Origin: Antilocapra americana
Taxonomy: Eukaryota > Chordata > Mammalia > Artiodactyla > Antilocapridae
Direction of reading: 5' to 3'
NCBI GenBank assembly: GCA_007570785.1
Contig: ML664161.1
Location: forward strand, 47,460,154 to 47,524,153
DNA length: 64,000 bases
The translations under genes were made by a program, and so were the position numbers. The notes under the pieces were generated by a model. It ran no database searches. It was not told the origin of the DNA and worked only from the letters and a program-made list of their open reading frames with translations. Below, in pieces: positions 21,988-32,869 of this stretch; position 1 is the first letter of the stretch; each line of letters starts with the position of its first letter.

Positions 21988-22257
21988 CTAGAACTCTCTT
22001 GCTTTTTTGATGATCCAGCAGATGTTGACAATCTGATCTCTGGTTCTTCTGCCTTTTTGAACACCTGAAAGTTCACGGTTCACGTATTGTTGAAGTCTGG
22101 CTTGGAGAATTTTTAGCATTACTTTACTAGCATGTGAGATGAGTACAAGTGTGCGGTAGTCTGAACATTCCTTGGCATTGCCTTTCTTTGGGATTGTAAT
22201 GAAAACTGACTTTTTCAGTCCCATGGCCACTACTAAGTTTTCCAAATTTGCTGGCAT
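21988..22257 (-). pseudogene. BovB RT fingers remnant
   Basis: 89 open codons with 'FITIPKKGNAKECSDYRT', 'LISHASKVMLKILQARLQ' and 'GVQKGRRTRDQI', the first RT motifs of the family. It lies between the linker and the palm of the near full-length copy. Confidence 0.85.
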
Positions 22258-23350
22258 ATTGAGTGCAGCACTTTCACAGCATCATCTTTCAGGATTTGAA
22301 ATAGCTCAACTGGAATTTCATCACCTCTATTATCTTTGTTCGTAGTGATGCTTCCTAAGGTCCACTTGACTTCACATCCAAGATGTCTGGCTCTAGGTGA
22401 GTAACAGCATCATTGTGACTATCTGGGTCATGAATATCTTTTTTGTACAGTTCTTCTGTGTATTCTTTCCACCTCTTCTTAATATCTTCTGCTTCTCTTA
22501 GGTCCGTACCATTTATGTCCTTTATGAGCCCATATTTGCATGAAATATTTCCTTGGTATCTCTAATTTTCTTGAAGAGATCTCTAAGTCTTTCTCATTCT
22601 ATTGTTTTCCTCTCTTTCTTTGCATTGATCACTGAAGAAGCCTTTCTTATCTCTCCTTGCTATTCTTTGCAATTCTGCATTCAAATGGGTATATATTTCC
22701 TTTTCTCCTTTGCTTTTTGTGTCTCTGCTTTTCACAGCTATTTGTAAGACCTCCTCAGACAGCCATTTTGCTTTTTTCGTATTTCGTTTTCTTGGGAATG
22801 TTCTTGATTCCTGTCTCCTCTACAATGTCATGAACCTTCATCCATAGTTCATCAGGCATTCTATCAGATCTAGTCCCTTAAATCTATTTCTCACTTCCAC
22901 TGTATAATCATAAGAGATTTGATTTAGGTCATACCTGAATGATCTTGTGGTTTGCCCCAGTTTTTTCAATTTAAGTCTGAATTTGGCAATAAGGAGTTCA
23001 TGATCTGAGCCATAGTCAACTCCCAGTCTTGTTTTTCCTGACTGTATAGAGCTTCTCTATCTTTGGCTGAAAAGAATATAATCAATTTGATTTTGGTGCT
23101 GACCATCTGGTGATGTCTATGTGTAGAGTCTTCTCTTGAGTTTTTGGAAGAGGTTATTTGCTATAACCAGTGCATTCCTTTGGCAAAACTCTATTAGCTT
23201 TTGCCCTGCTTCACTCTGTATTCCAAGGACAAATTTGCCAGTTACTCCAGATGTTCCTTGACTTCCTACTTTTGCATTCCAGCCCCCTCTAATGAAAATG
23301 ACATCTTTTTTGGGTGTTAGTTCTAGAAGGTCTTGTATGTCTTCATAGAA

Positions 23351-23671
23351 TCATTCAACTTTAGCTTCTTCAGCATTACTGGTCTGGACATAGACTTGGA
23401 TTATCGTGATATTGAATGGTTTGCCTTTGAAATGAACAGAGATCATTCTGTCATTTTTGAGATTGCATCTTAGTACTGCATTTTTGACTCTTTTGTTCAC
23501 TATAATGGCTACTTCATTTCTTCTAAGGAACTCTTGCCCACAGTAGTTGATATAATGGTCATCTGAGTAAAATTCAGCCATTCCAGTCCATTTTAGTTCA
23601 CCACTTCCTAAAATGTCTACATTCATTGTTACCATCTCCTGTTTGACCACTTCCAATTTGCCTTGATTCAT
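23351..23671 (-). pseudogene. BovB endonuclease N-terminal remnant
   Basis: 106 open codons with 'EVVKQEMVTMNVDILG', 'GELKWTGMAEFYSDDHYI' and 'NDRMISVHFKGKPFNITI', the first half of the APE-type endonuclease. The E of 'GELKWTG' corresponds to the catalytic glutamate strand. Stops follow before the GDWN motif. Confidence 0.85.
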
Positions 23672-23845
23672 GGATCTAACATTCCAGGTTCCTATACAAT
23701 ATTGCTCTTTACAGCATCAGACCTTGCTTCCATCACCAGTCACATCCACAACTGGGCATTGTTTTTGCTTTGGCTCCATCTCTTCATTCTTTCTGGAGTT
23801 ATATCTCCACTGATCTCCAGTAGCATATTTGGCAACTATCAGCTT

Positions 23846-24392
23846 ATTATACATATATTAAACACTCTGTTCTTATGGCTAAAATATATTACTTTTTAAA
23901 AGCAACTCTGTAGCTTCTTAAAGATAATATTCTTGCCCCAATTTTTCTCCTGCTGAGAACACAAAAGAAAACAGTACAAAAGCAAATGAGATTACCAACA
24001 AATAATGAACATTCTTTAGTTTTCCTTCTTTGTTTTGGTTTGGTTTGGCAGGGTGGCAGAAAGTGCAGTGAAAGGCAGGAAATGACTGATGTTAAAAACT
24101 TCAATGAGTCAATATTAACAGAGATTTTTATATCTGATTTGTATACCTTAACTAAGCTAATGCAATCTAATGCAGTACACATAAAACAAGAATAAATGAG
24201 AAAATTGTTTGATGCCTCTTCTTAGAACAGAATATAAGACTTCTAGAGTTTCATTGGACTTGCTACTTTGTTCTGTTGTGTGCACTGCTCTTTATCTGTC
24301 CTTAAATGAGTCTGGGTAACAAACTAGGAGAAAATGATTAAGAAGATGCCAGATATTCACGTCCTAAGAATACTCACAAGACCTTGGCTGTT
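23846..24392. other. unassigned sequence
   Basis: AT-rich with a 'tttggtttggtttgg' run at about 24034-24048. Nothing else recognised. Confidence 0.5.
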
Positions 24393-24515
24393 TCCTGGAG
24401 CAGTAAATGACAACCCACTCCAGTATTCTTGCCTAGAGAATTGCCTGGACAGAGGAGCCTGGTGGGTTACAGTCCAAAGGGTCACAAAGAGTTGGACACA
24501 ACTGAGTGACTAAAC
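24393..24515 (+). mobile_element. Bov-A monomer / headless Bov-tA
   Basis: Only the BovB-derived body is present, from 'ctggagcagtaaatgacaac' through 'tgcctagagaattgcctgga' to 'acaactgagtgactaaacaa'. There is no tRNA-like head. Confidence 0.85.
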
Positions 24516-26128
24516 AACTTGGATATTTGGGATGGAGAATTAGGACATATGCCACCCATAGTCAAGTGGCTGTAGGGGAAATTTCCACTGCTTTGTGTAC
24601 CAGGAATGCACTCTCAGTAATTAACTTACTAAGTATCTATACTATGTGAAGCATTTTGCTAAGTACCCATCAATGGGGTGGTGACACAGCACCTAAATTT
24701 CATGAGTGTATCGATATGTTGGTGGTTTGATATGCTGGTGGTTTGACATGTTGAAGGCAGAGTTCATGCAAAAGAGAGAACACTGATTGACTGTGAAGGG
24801 AAAGATGTCAGAACCTAGCCACAACTCTTCTGAACTCCTTTCTACTAAAACCTTGGATTATTTTTTAATTTTAATATTGTAAGAAATACCCTTAGTGGCT
24901 CACATTTGAAAGGGAAAATAGTGTTCTATTATGATCCTAAACTGGACTAAGTACAGATGTGTAATAACAGTTAGATCAGCACAGCACATTACAAACATAC
25001 CTTTCTAACAATCAAAATGTTCAAAGATGAAAAGCCTTCAAATAGTCAACTCTTTACCAATATACTCAAATTAAATTAAAAAGAAACTTGATTGTTAGGC
25101 AGAAACTAAAAATGATCCCAGTACTAAATGCTGATACAGTTTAAATGGAACTTCTATATCCATACATTGTTAGTGTCAGGGATGGCTGGCTTAAACAGTT
25201 TGAAAGATAAAATTGACAAACTGCATCAAAAGCCACAAAATGTTTCATAGCCTGGAAAGTTCTCCTTTGAAATTATAATGTTTCTATTTCAACTATGAAA
25301 GTTGTATTTTTAAAATAGTGCAATAACTTATAAAAGCTTATTATAAATATTTATACTAAAATAAGAATATGAAGACATCACAGTGAATAAAAAGAATATC
25401 AACAGCATTTTCTAAGTGAGTGCTTAAATGTGAAGTGCTGAGCTAAAAGCTATACATATAGAAGCTGATACAAAGTGGCTAATTCAGTAGTGTATGAACC
25501 AGAAATCTTTATTCCTAGGCAATTTTGTGTTTTTATAGTTCAGGAATAAATGATTCTGTAAGATAATCCTAAATACAATAAACATATTTCAAAAAAATAA
25601 GTAATCAAAGAAAGATTACAGTTAGTTCTAATATTTACATTTTTACGAATATGTGATCTAACAGAGTGAGTCGTTAGCATTTACTGTTGAATACTACAAT
25701 GATCCATTTACCCCAAAATAGACCATTTTAAGAAAAGAGATTCTTAATTTCTTGGAAAGAAGAATCCCTTCTTATTTTGTGTCCAATTGCTAATCAAGTA
25801 GGACAACTTTGACAAGTTTTTACTTGGCTAATAGTAGATACTCAGTTCTTAATTCATAATTGCCAGAGGATGTACTATCATGAACCATCAAGTTTTAACC
25901 TATTTCCATATAGCAACATACTTTGAATGAGAAAAACAAAAAGAAAGCTATATACTCACACCAAAATAGCAAACAAGAAAATATACATAAGAAAAGAGAG
26001 TAGAAAGGAAAAAATACAAACTAGAACATCAATTACATAGTACTGGTATCATGAGTGATTTTACTTCTGTTTTCCAAGTAACCGTTTCATCTTTTTTTAA
26101 ATTAATATTATCCAGCCTCTCTCCTTTA
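24516..26128. other. unassigned AT-rich sequence
   Basis: No recognised transposon. A 16-bp tandem duplication lies at 24713-24744. No open frame of note. Confidence 0.5.
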
Positions 26129-26274
26129 GGCCACCAGGCTCCTCTGTCCATGGGGTTTCTCAGGCAAGAATACTGGAGTGGGTTGCGATTTCCTTCTCCA
26201 GGGGATCTTCTCGATATAGGGATCAAACCTACATCTGCTGCATTAGCAGGTGGATTCTTTATGACCGAGGCACC
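26129..26274 (-). mobile_element. Bov-tA SINE, 3'-shortened
   Basis: On the plus strand it starts inside the body at 'ccaccaggctcctctgtcca' and ends with a degraded head ('atgaccgaggcacca'). The usual tail segment is missing. It faces the next SINE head to head. Confidence 0.88.
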
Positions 26275-26314
26275 ATAGTTGGGTCTTTTTTTATTATCCA
26301 TCCTTTCCATTTTG

Positions 26315-26509
26315 TGCTTCCCTGGTAGCTCAGTGGTAAAGAACCTACCTGCCATGCAGGAAATGCGGGTTTCACCACTGGCTTGGGAAGATTCCCTGAA
26401 GGAAATGGCAACCCACTCCAGTATTCTTGGCAAAATCCCATGGACAGAGGAGCCTAACAGGCAACAGTTCATGGAGTCTAAAAGAGACAGACACAACTTA
26501 GTGACTAAA
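26315..26509 (+). mobile_element. Bov-tA SINE
   Basis: Head 'tgcttccctggtagctcagt', body 'ggcaacccactccagtattc', end 'acacaacttagtgactaaat'. Only 40 bp separates it from the opposite-strand copy at 26129-26274. Confidence 0.92.
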
Positions 26510-26589
26510 TAACAACAAACTTGTCTTATTTTCTTAAAGAAGGCCTTTTCCTCTGATAGCTATCCTATAGCATGATGTTCATCCCTCCC

Positions 26590-27110
26590 CCAAGATCCTC
26601 CCCTGCTCTTCCTCTTTATTGCCAGACCAATTACTGGCCACTGTTCAGCAGTTCTTGAGAGAGGAAATTTGGTCTCTGCTTTACCTACCAAAAGAATCAC
26701 AGGAACTGACTAAAATATACCAGCAGGAACTAGCAGAACACATGCAAAAGTGGAATTGACTATGCTCATAGAACCAGGATGGGTCTGGACAGGATAGAGG
26801 AAAATTTACTGACATGGGAACACTCTCCTATGATTCAGGACTTAGCACCCTAGCCCAGACACTTGGAGCTTGTCATGATACACTCTTGAAATGGACTTGT
26901 TAAAATTTGGAGATGACAATGATGCTAATAAATAATGTGACAATACAGACTGCCTTTGCAAAGTATTTAAAATGGTTCAAAAGACTCAAGAATTAACCAT
27001 GGTCAAAGCCATTTACCCAGTATGGAGAAATACTACTTAACTCTATTTCTTGTGAGGACCAGAGGAAACTTCCTTCATTAAGACCTTGAGAAATTCCTTG
27101 GTGAAGTAGG
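26590..27110 (+). other. unidentified decayed coding-like relic
   Basis: From 26622 one frame reads 44 codons without a stop, including 'FLREEIWSLLYLPKESQE' and 'QQELAEHMQKWN', before a stop. Further phrases in shifted frames follow ('STLAQTLGACHDTLLKW'). The composition is protein-like and GC is higher than its surroundings. It could be an internal part of an old endogenous retrovirus or a processed pseudogene; I recognise neither. Confidence 0.3.
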
Positions 27111-27119
27111 TCTTTGACA

Positions 27120-27800
27120 ACAACTCTCCCTTTTAAATAGGGGTGTTTAGATCATTAACATTTAATGTGATTACTGACATGGTTAGGTTTAAATCTACCA
27201 GCTTGTGATTTCTATTTGTTTCATCTGTTCTTAGTTCCCTCATCCCTCTTTTTCTGTTTTCTGGATTGATTATATTGAGTGATTCAATTTTCTATCTTTA
27301 GATGGTTTATTAACTATAACTCCTTGTGCTATTTTAATGCTTGCTTTCAGATACATAGAAATTCCCTGATGGCTTAGGTGGTGGGAGACCTGGGTTTGAT
27401 CCCTGGGTTGGGAAGATCTTCTGGAAAAGGAAATGGCAACCCACTCAAATACTCTTGCCTGGAAAATCCCATGGATGAAGGAGCGTGGTAACTTATAGTC
27501 TATCGGGTTGCAAAGAGTCAGACATGACTGAGCAACTTCACTTTCTTTCTTTCTTTCTTTTTCTTTCAGATACATAATATACATTTTTAACTTATCCTTA
27601 ATAATCTATCTTTAAATGATACAATCCCACTGCACATCTATATAACAAACTTTTAACAGTATTTTTCATATGCTTGCTTTAGTGCTATTGTCATACATTT
27701 TACTTCCACATGTGGTTTAAACTCTATAATGCACTTTTGTATTTGTTATAAGCAAAAATTACTTTTTAAAAACATTTAAATAATAAGAAAACATTTATTG
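27120..27800 (-). mobile_element. ancient L1 fragment, split by a SINE
   Basis: The plus strand reads as the reverse of an old L1 near the ORF1/ORF2 boundary: 'taggggtgtttagatcatta', 'catttaatgtgattactgac', 'ttattaactataactccttg', 'gtgctattgtcatacatttt'. It resumes on the far side of the Bov-tA at 27358-27562. Ends are approximate. Confidence 0.65.
27358..27562 (+). mobile_element. Bov-tA SINE with 14-bp target duplication
   Basis: CTTTCAGATACATA occurs exactly at 27344-27357 and 27563-27576. The head is shortened ('attccctgatggcttagg'), the body is normal, and the tail has grown into (CTTT)n at about 27540-27562. Confidence 0.93.
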
Positions 27801-28483
27801 ATATTTACCCTATACGTATAATTTCTGTCACAAAGTAGATGGCAAGATACAAATATGTATTAAATTGCATATATATATCTCATAAAGACAATAGGGTGAT
27901 GGGATTTTATCTTTCCTCTATTTTACTTTAATATACTTACATTAATTTTATAAGGAGAAAGCAGTTAATATACTTTTGATTCATTCTGTTTATGGGAAGT
28001 ATAAAAATGTTTGAGGTATAATAAAATATTTAGTGGAAAAGAAAGAATAAAGATATGTTATATGGCCATAATTACTATTATGTTCAAAATAAGAAACAAT
28101 CCTTATGAACTTATATATGAAGTTCAGTTGGTACCACTTTACTGAGCTGCTGCAGACTGGGGCAGGATGGGGTGGAGTGGGACACCAGACTGCAGAAATA
28201 GCATCGACTATCTGCTAGGTATCTCAGATCCTAAAGAGGAAATTACTCTTCCTGCCACAAAATATCTAAAACATCCACATTTTCCCCTGATACACAGAAT
28301 GAATGCTGATTGAGAAGAAACTAAAATGGCAACAGTCAGTAAAGAATGAGATTTGCAAGGGAGCTACAGCATTAACTGGATAAGCAGGTGTCACTAGGGT
28401 GTGCAAAGTCCTACAACGTACAGGTGGGGGAGCAGACTAACTGAATAAATATTTTTTTTTAGTACTTTGACTATAAATTTTTT
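27801..28483. other. unassigned sequence
   Basis: AT-rich to about 28110, then a more balanced stretch (28130-28440) with no open frame or recognised repeat. Confidence 0.5.
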
Positions 28484-28494
28484 AAAGACTAAGT

Positions 28495-28716
28495 GCATCT
28501 GTGTTAAGTCACTTCAGCCATGTCCGACCCATTGAGACTCTATGGACTGTAGACCACCAGGGCCCCTCTGTCCATGGGATTCTCCAGACAAGAATACTGG
28601 AGTGCGTTGCCATGCCCTCCTCCAAGGGAATCTTCCCAACCAAGGGATCGAACCTGCACCTTCTGTGACCCCTGAATTACAGGCAAATTCATTACCTCTG
28701 AGCCACTGGGAAGCCC
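28495..28716 (-). mobile_element. Bov-tA SINE
   Basis: Full-length minus-strand copy. Flanks AAAGACTAAGT (28484-28494) and AAAGCATAAGT (28717-28727) differ at two bases and mark the target site. Confidence 0.92.
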
Positions 28717-28727
28717 AAAGCATAAGT

Positions 28728-29592
28728 AACATGGCCTTAAAATATTTTTCAAATAAAAATGTACATCAGAGTGTAAACCAGCATTGTACACAAATGGTAT
28801 AAAGCATATCAAGAAAGATAAGTAAAATTTGGAGACATTGGAATCTAGACTGAGTTATTAATATAACAATGAGTAATTTTTAACCACAGTTCATGAGGTA
28901 CTTCTACCTGTTCCTATTTTACATACCCATTATAGTTTATAAAATATATTTGTACCAAGGTAATCTTCATAGAAAACATACATAGACTTATTCCAGGATT
29001 GGTATTCAATAATCTGCAATAGATTCTTCTGCTGTGGTTTTAAAGTCCCACATTGAAGGAGCCTTTAAAATGCAACAGTTACTGGCTTGCTGGACTCCAT
29101 GGGACTATGTAAACAAGAGTGTTTTTGCCTAGAGTGGGACAAAACAAAGAAGTTCCGTCCTTTATGGAATGATATTTTAACAAGATTGCTTTTCGAAATT
29201 AAAAAAAAATTGCAACAGCTCAAAAAGCTGACAGAATTTGTTATTGAAAGATTAGCTTTCAAGTATTCTTAGCCTAATCTTTGCTTTTCCCATATATTTC
29301 TAATAATTTTACTATGAAAACCTTTAAAAGTTGAATACTTCACTAATTTAAGGAGATTAAACACAATACATGTTAAGCTTCCTTTGGTGTCTAGGAGCCA
29401 TCTTTATGATTCTCAATACATCTCTGGAGAAGTACCTCTTCTCTTGGAATGACTAAAGTGTGTGGAATACAATTTTCAGACAGCCTCTTAGGATACCATG
29501 TTTTCTCTATCTTCTTCTTCCACACAGTTGAGATAACCCACGTGTCAATTTCTAGTATTTTCTTGTTATTTGGCATTTGTTATACAGTGTAC
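28728..29592. other. unassigned sequence
   Basis: AT-rich. A 61-codon frame (29087-29272, plus) and its antisense partner have no recognisable domain. Confidence 0.5.
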
Positions 29593-29789
29593 CACTTCCC
29601 TGGTGTCCCAAGGGTAGAGAATCTGCCTGCCAGTGCAAGAAACATGGGTTCGATCCCAGGAGAAGGAAATGACAGCCCACTCCAGTGTTCTTGCCTGGAA
29701 AATCCCATGGACAAAGGAGCCCACCAGGCCACAGTTTACAGTGTTGCAAAGAGTCAGACACAACTTAGCACTAAACAAACAAACAAAAA
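29593..29789 (+). mobile_element. Bov-tA SINE with (CAAA)n tail
   Basis: Head 'cacttccctggtgtcccaag', body with a small deletion after 'gttcgatcccag', end 'acacaacttagcactaaaca' continuing into CAAACAAACAAA. An (AT)n run follows. Confidence 0.92.
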
Positions 29790-29959
29790 TATATACACAA
29801 TATATATTGTATCAGTTGTCTACTAGAATCACTCAAGGTTCTTAAAATACCTTATTTTGCACATAACCCTAATCCAAAAGTGCTTTCATTGGAGATGTGT
29901 GAATATATATATAGCACCAGGAAATATTGTCCTTAGAGCTAAGGTTCCCCCTCTGGCTC

Positions 29960-30080
29960 ATGTGTGCACTTTTTCTCTTTCTCCCTCCCAGCTTTTACAT
30001 CTCTCCCTTTCCTTCCCGCTGTCTTTCTCCCTTCTACTTCTTCCCTCCCTCCCTTTCTCTTTTTTCCTTCTTATTGAAGG
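29960..30080. repeat. polypyrimidine (CT-rich) tract
   Basis: About 120 bp of almost only C and T on the plus strand, for example 'cttcttccctccctcccttt'. Purine strand asymmetry of this length can adopt triplex structure. Confidence 0.85.
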
Positions 30081-30929
30081 CACTAGTTTTAACTCCAGTA
30101 AAGAGAAGCTGCTGCTAGTCTAAGAAATTTTAGAAACATTCTACTTACCTTATGGTACATATTCCTTTAGCCTATTCCTGACTTAAGAACTGTATCAATA
30201 GACCACAAAATCCCAGACACTCAGATCTAAGAAACCCATTTGAGAGTTCTGACTAGCCAGCAACACAAGGTTCATAGCACCTTTTCCCTAACTATATCAG
30301 CCACCCATTCTCATCACTCATTTGGCTGTGAACCCTAAGAGGCACAAAAGGAAAGGGCAGGAATCTTGGGAGTCAGCACCTTGTTCCCCAGGTATGCCAG
30401 CCTGCAGGCAGCTCCTAAGGATCACGGCCAGTTCTTAGAACCTGGCACTTAGTTCAAGAGCCTTTTAGAGCTCAGAAGCATTTGGGTAAATAACAGTGGA
30501 AGCAACTGGCATATTTTTCTTTATGGGAGCCACATTGGCTAAGACATGCTGAGATGCCTAAAACTGAACTGTTTTCTCACACCACTGATGATTGTTTAAT
30601 CCAGACTCTCCTGTTGCTCTCAGTCCTCCATCCTTTTAATCATGAAAGTAGATTTCTCAGCTTTTGAGTATTTTCAAGTATAAAACCACTGTATTTTCTA
30701 AGAGAATTTCCTCATATGTAACAACATGCCATTAAGAGACCAATAATTGTGTATGTCTTAGTTTTCAATGGGAGATATACCAGAATTACTAAGAAAAATT
30801 TTCAAAACTCATATTTCCTGCACACAGATATGCCCTGTTGAAAAAGGAAGTAGGGGGAAAGCAAAGTGTGGCTGGTGACTGTGCATTCTGACTGCAATTC
30901 CTAAATGACTCATGCCTTCTCATTACTAT
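30081..30929. other. unassigned sequence, moderately GC-balanced
   Basis: No recognised repeat. The 30280-30500 part is less AT-rich than its surroundings but has no open frame of note. Confidence 0.45.
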
Positions 30930-31330
30930 GATAGAAAGAGACTGCCCTTCTGAATCAGGAAACCCAGATTTGAGTGAGAGCTCTGCTATTCTTCATTAAT
31001 CTACTCATTCAGCTAGTACTGAGTGAGTGCTTCCTGTCAGGCACTGGGTTAAGTTCTAAGTATGGAGTGATAAACAAAACAGAGAAGCTCATTGACCTTT
31101 AGAAATTTAAAGTCTAGTTGGTATGACAGATATTTAGCAGATGATCACCTTAAATATAATTAAATTTGAGGTGCATATAAAGGGAAAATACTGTATGTTC
31201 TGAGAACCTCAGCCATGCCACTGCAGAGAATTAACCAGGCCTCTGTGTCTCAGCTTCACCATCTGCATGATGGCATAATACAGACTTGGCAAATGACCAT
31301 ACTCAACATGTGATAAGAATACTGAGAGAA
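30930..31330. mobile_element. MIR with L2-like insertion (relics)
   Basis: 'agatttgagtgagagctctg' resembles the start of MIR, and 'ctcagcttcaccatctgcat' with 'gatggcataatacag' resembles its later part. Between them, 'gagtgcttcctgtcaggcac' and 'ggagtgataaacaaaacaga' resemble the reverse of the L2 3' end. The nesting is my inference. Confidence 0.45.
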
Positions 31331-31564
31331 AACAGATGTGTGAGCCGAAAAATTTCATGTGGTAAATAAAAATGAATGTTTGCTATCAGTTAGAGCATAT
31401 TTTTTTAAAATGCACAGTAACCCACATCTTCCCCTTTAGCTAGCACGTGTATTATGGTGGCCCTGCCACCAGAGAGAAGGAAGGCACAGTGTACAGAGGT
31501 ATCCTCAGTGAGTACTACAGGGGATGCGAAACCATTTGAAGCAACTGTTAAATGATGACTAAAT

Positions 31565-31865
31565 ACAAACTTCTCTAATTACATATTATGCTCAACAAAC
31601 TACCTCAAACTTTCGTGGATTAATATAGTTTAAGAATTCAGGAAGGGCTCATCTGCAGACTATTCTGCTCCCAGAAGAATGCAGCATCAACGGCAGTCAC
31701 TCAGTAATAATATTCAGCTGGTTACTGCACTGGCACCGAAGGTTCAAGTCTGACTCCTTTCAAGTAAATTTCGAAGACTTGGCTCCATGGGCCCCTTTTT
31801 CCCTTCACGCAGTCCTGCTCTTTTCATGGTCACCGTGTTGGACATCTTACAGGGTAGATTAGGAA
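31565..31865. mobile_element. ancient mammalian repeat (same family as 10570-11720)
   Basis: 'caacaaactacctcaaactt', 'aagaattcaggaagggctca' and 'tctgctcccagaag' match the first half of the family seen at 10.6 kb. Heavily diverged and not named with confidence. Confidence 0.35.
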
Positions 31866-31913
31866 TCTAGACTGATAATCCTGAGAAATAAAGTAACAGC
31901 TATCAAAGTATTA

Positions 31914-32237
31914 GGGCTTCCCTGATAGCTCAGTTGGTAAAGAATCCACCTGCAATGCAAGAGACTCCGGTTTGATTCCTGGGTCAGGAATATCCTCTGG
32001 AGAAGGGATAGGCTACCCATGCCAGTTGTTGGACTTCCCCTGTGGCTCAGCTGGTAAAAAAAAAAAAAAAAATCTGCCTGCAATGTGGGAGACCTGGGTT
32101 TGATCCCTGGGTTGGGAAGACACCCTGGAGAAGGGAAAGGCTACCCATCCCAGTATTCTGGCCTGGAGAATTCCATGGACTGTATAGTCCGTGGGGTCGC
32201 AAAGAGTCGGACACGACTAAGTGACTTTCACTTACTG
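31914..32237 (+). mobile_element. dimeric Bov-tA SINE
   Basis: First head at 'gggcttccctgatagctcag', second at 'gacttcccctgtggctcagc', then one body ending 'gactaagtgactttcactta'. Target duplication AAGTATTA is exact at 31906-31913 and 32238-32245. The second head carries a run of 17 A (32056-32072) where relatives have a short A-run. Confidence 0.93.
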
Positions 32238-32261
32238 AAGTATTAAGCCTGGCCCGAGAAA

Positions 32262-32746
32262 CGGGCTGAATGCCCAAACCAAAAGACAAAGATTGGCCGA
32301 TTGGATACAGAAACAAGACCCCTATATATGTTGTCTACAAGAGACCCACCTCAAACCTAGGGACACATATAGACTGAAAGTTAAAGGCTGGAAAAAGATA
32401 TTCCATGCAAATAAAGACCAAAAGAAAGCAGGAGTGGCAATACTCATATCTGATAAAGTAGACTTTAAAATAAAGGCAGTGAAAAGAGATAAAGATGGAC
32501 ATTACATAATGATCAAAGGATCAATCCAGGAAGAAGAAATAACAATTATAAATATTTATGCACCTAACATAGGAGCTCCACAATATGTAAGGCAAATGCT
32601 AACAAATATGAAAGGGGAAATCAACAACAACACAATAATAGCAGGAGACTTTAATACACCACTCACACCAATGGATAGATCAACTAGACAGAAAAGTATC
32701 AAGGAAATTCAAACTTTAAATGAAACAATAGACCAACTACGCCTAG
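32262..32746 (+). mobile_element. ruminant-type L1 ORF2 fragment, both ends missing
   Basis: L1 similarity starts about 25 bp after the SINE and stops abruptly near 'acaatagaccaacta'. No L1 3' UTR, poly(A) tail or target duplication is visible, which is unusual for an L1 insertion. Confidence 0.88.
32293..32740 (+). pseudogene. L1 ORF2 endonuclease domain fragment
   Basis: About 150 codons remain open and match the APE-type endonuclease of L1: 'CCLQETH' (catalytic glutamate), 'KKAGVAILISDKVDF', 'IINIYAPNIGAP' and 'IIAGDFNTPL' (catalytic aspartate and asparagine). The later SDH-type motif and the whole reverse transcriptase are absent. The reading frame runs in from upstream, so the true start codon is not in the fragment. 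The good state of the frame implies a younger L1 than those at 11.7 or 36 kb. Confidence 0.9.
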
Positions 32747-32869
32747 GTGTATTTTTAAGAACAAGTGGAAATCAAATGAAAAGTAGAGAGGAGAGGCAGG
32801 CAGAAAGATTACTGTGCAGAAAGGTCCATTTAAACACTTTTGAGATTAGGGCTAAGAAGTGGGGGGAAA

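Larger units (their letters stand above)
20893..23845 (-). mobile_element. BovB LINE, near full length
   Basis: About 2.95 kb, against about 3.2 kb for the family. Reading the minus strand from 23845 the order is: short 5' leader, endonuclease (about 23670-23000), linker rich in basic and coiled sequence (about 22950-22400), RT fingers (22257-21988), palm (21736-21521) and C-terminal domain to the tail at 20893. Multiple frameshifts and stops separate the parts. The catalytic YADD now reads YTDE, which removes the aspartate pair. No clean target duplication was found. Confidence 0.95.

Noticed and set aside
29857..30123. 88- and 63-codon overlapping frames over the CT-rich tract
   Set aside because: Low-complexity pyrimidine sequence yields S/L/F/P-rich frames without stops. 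There is no independent coding evidence.
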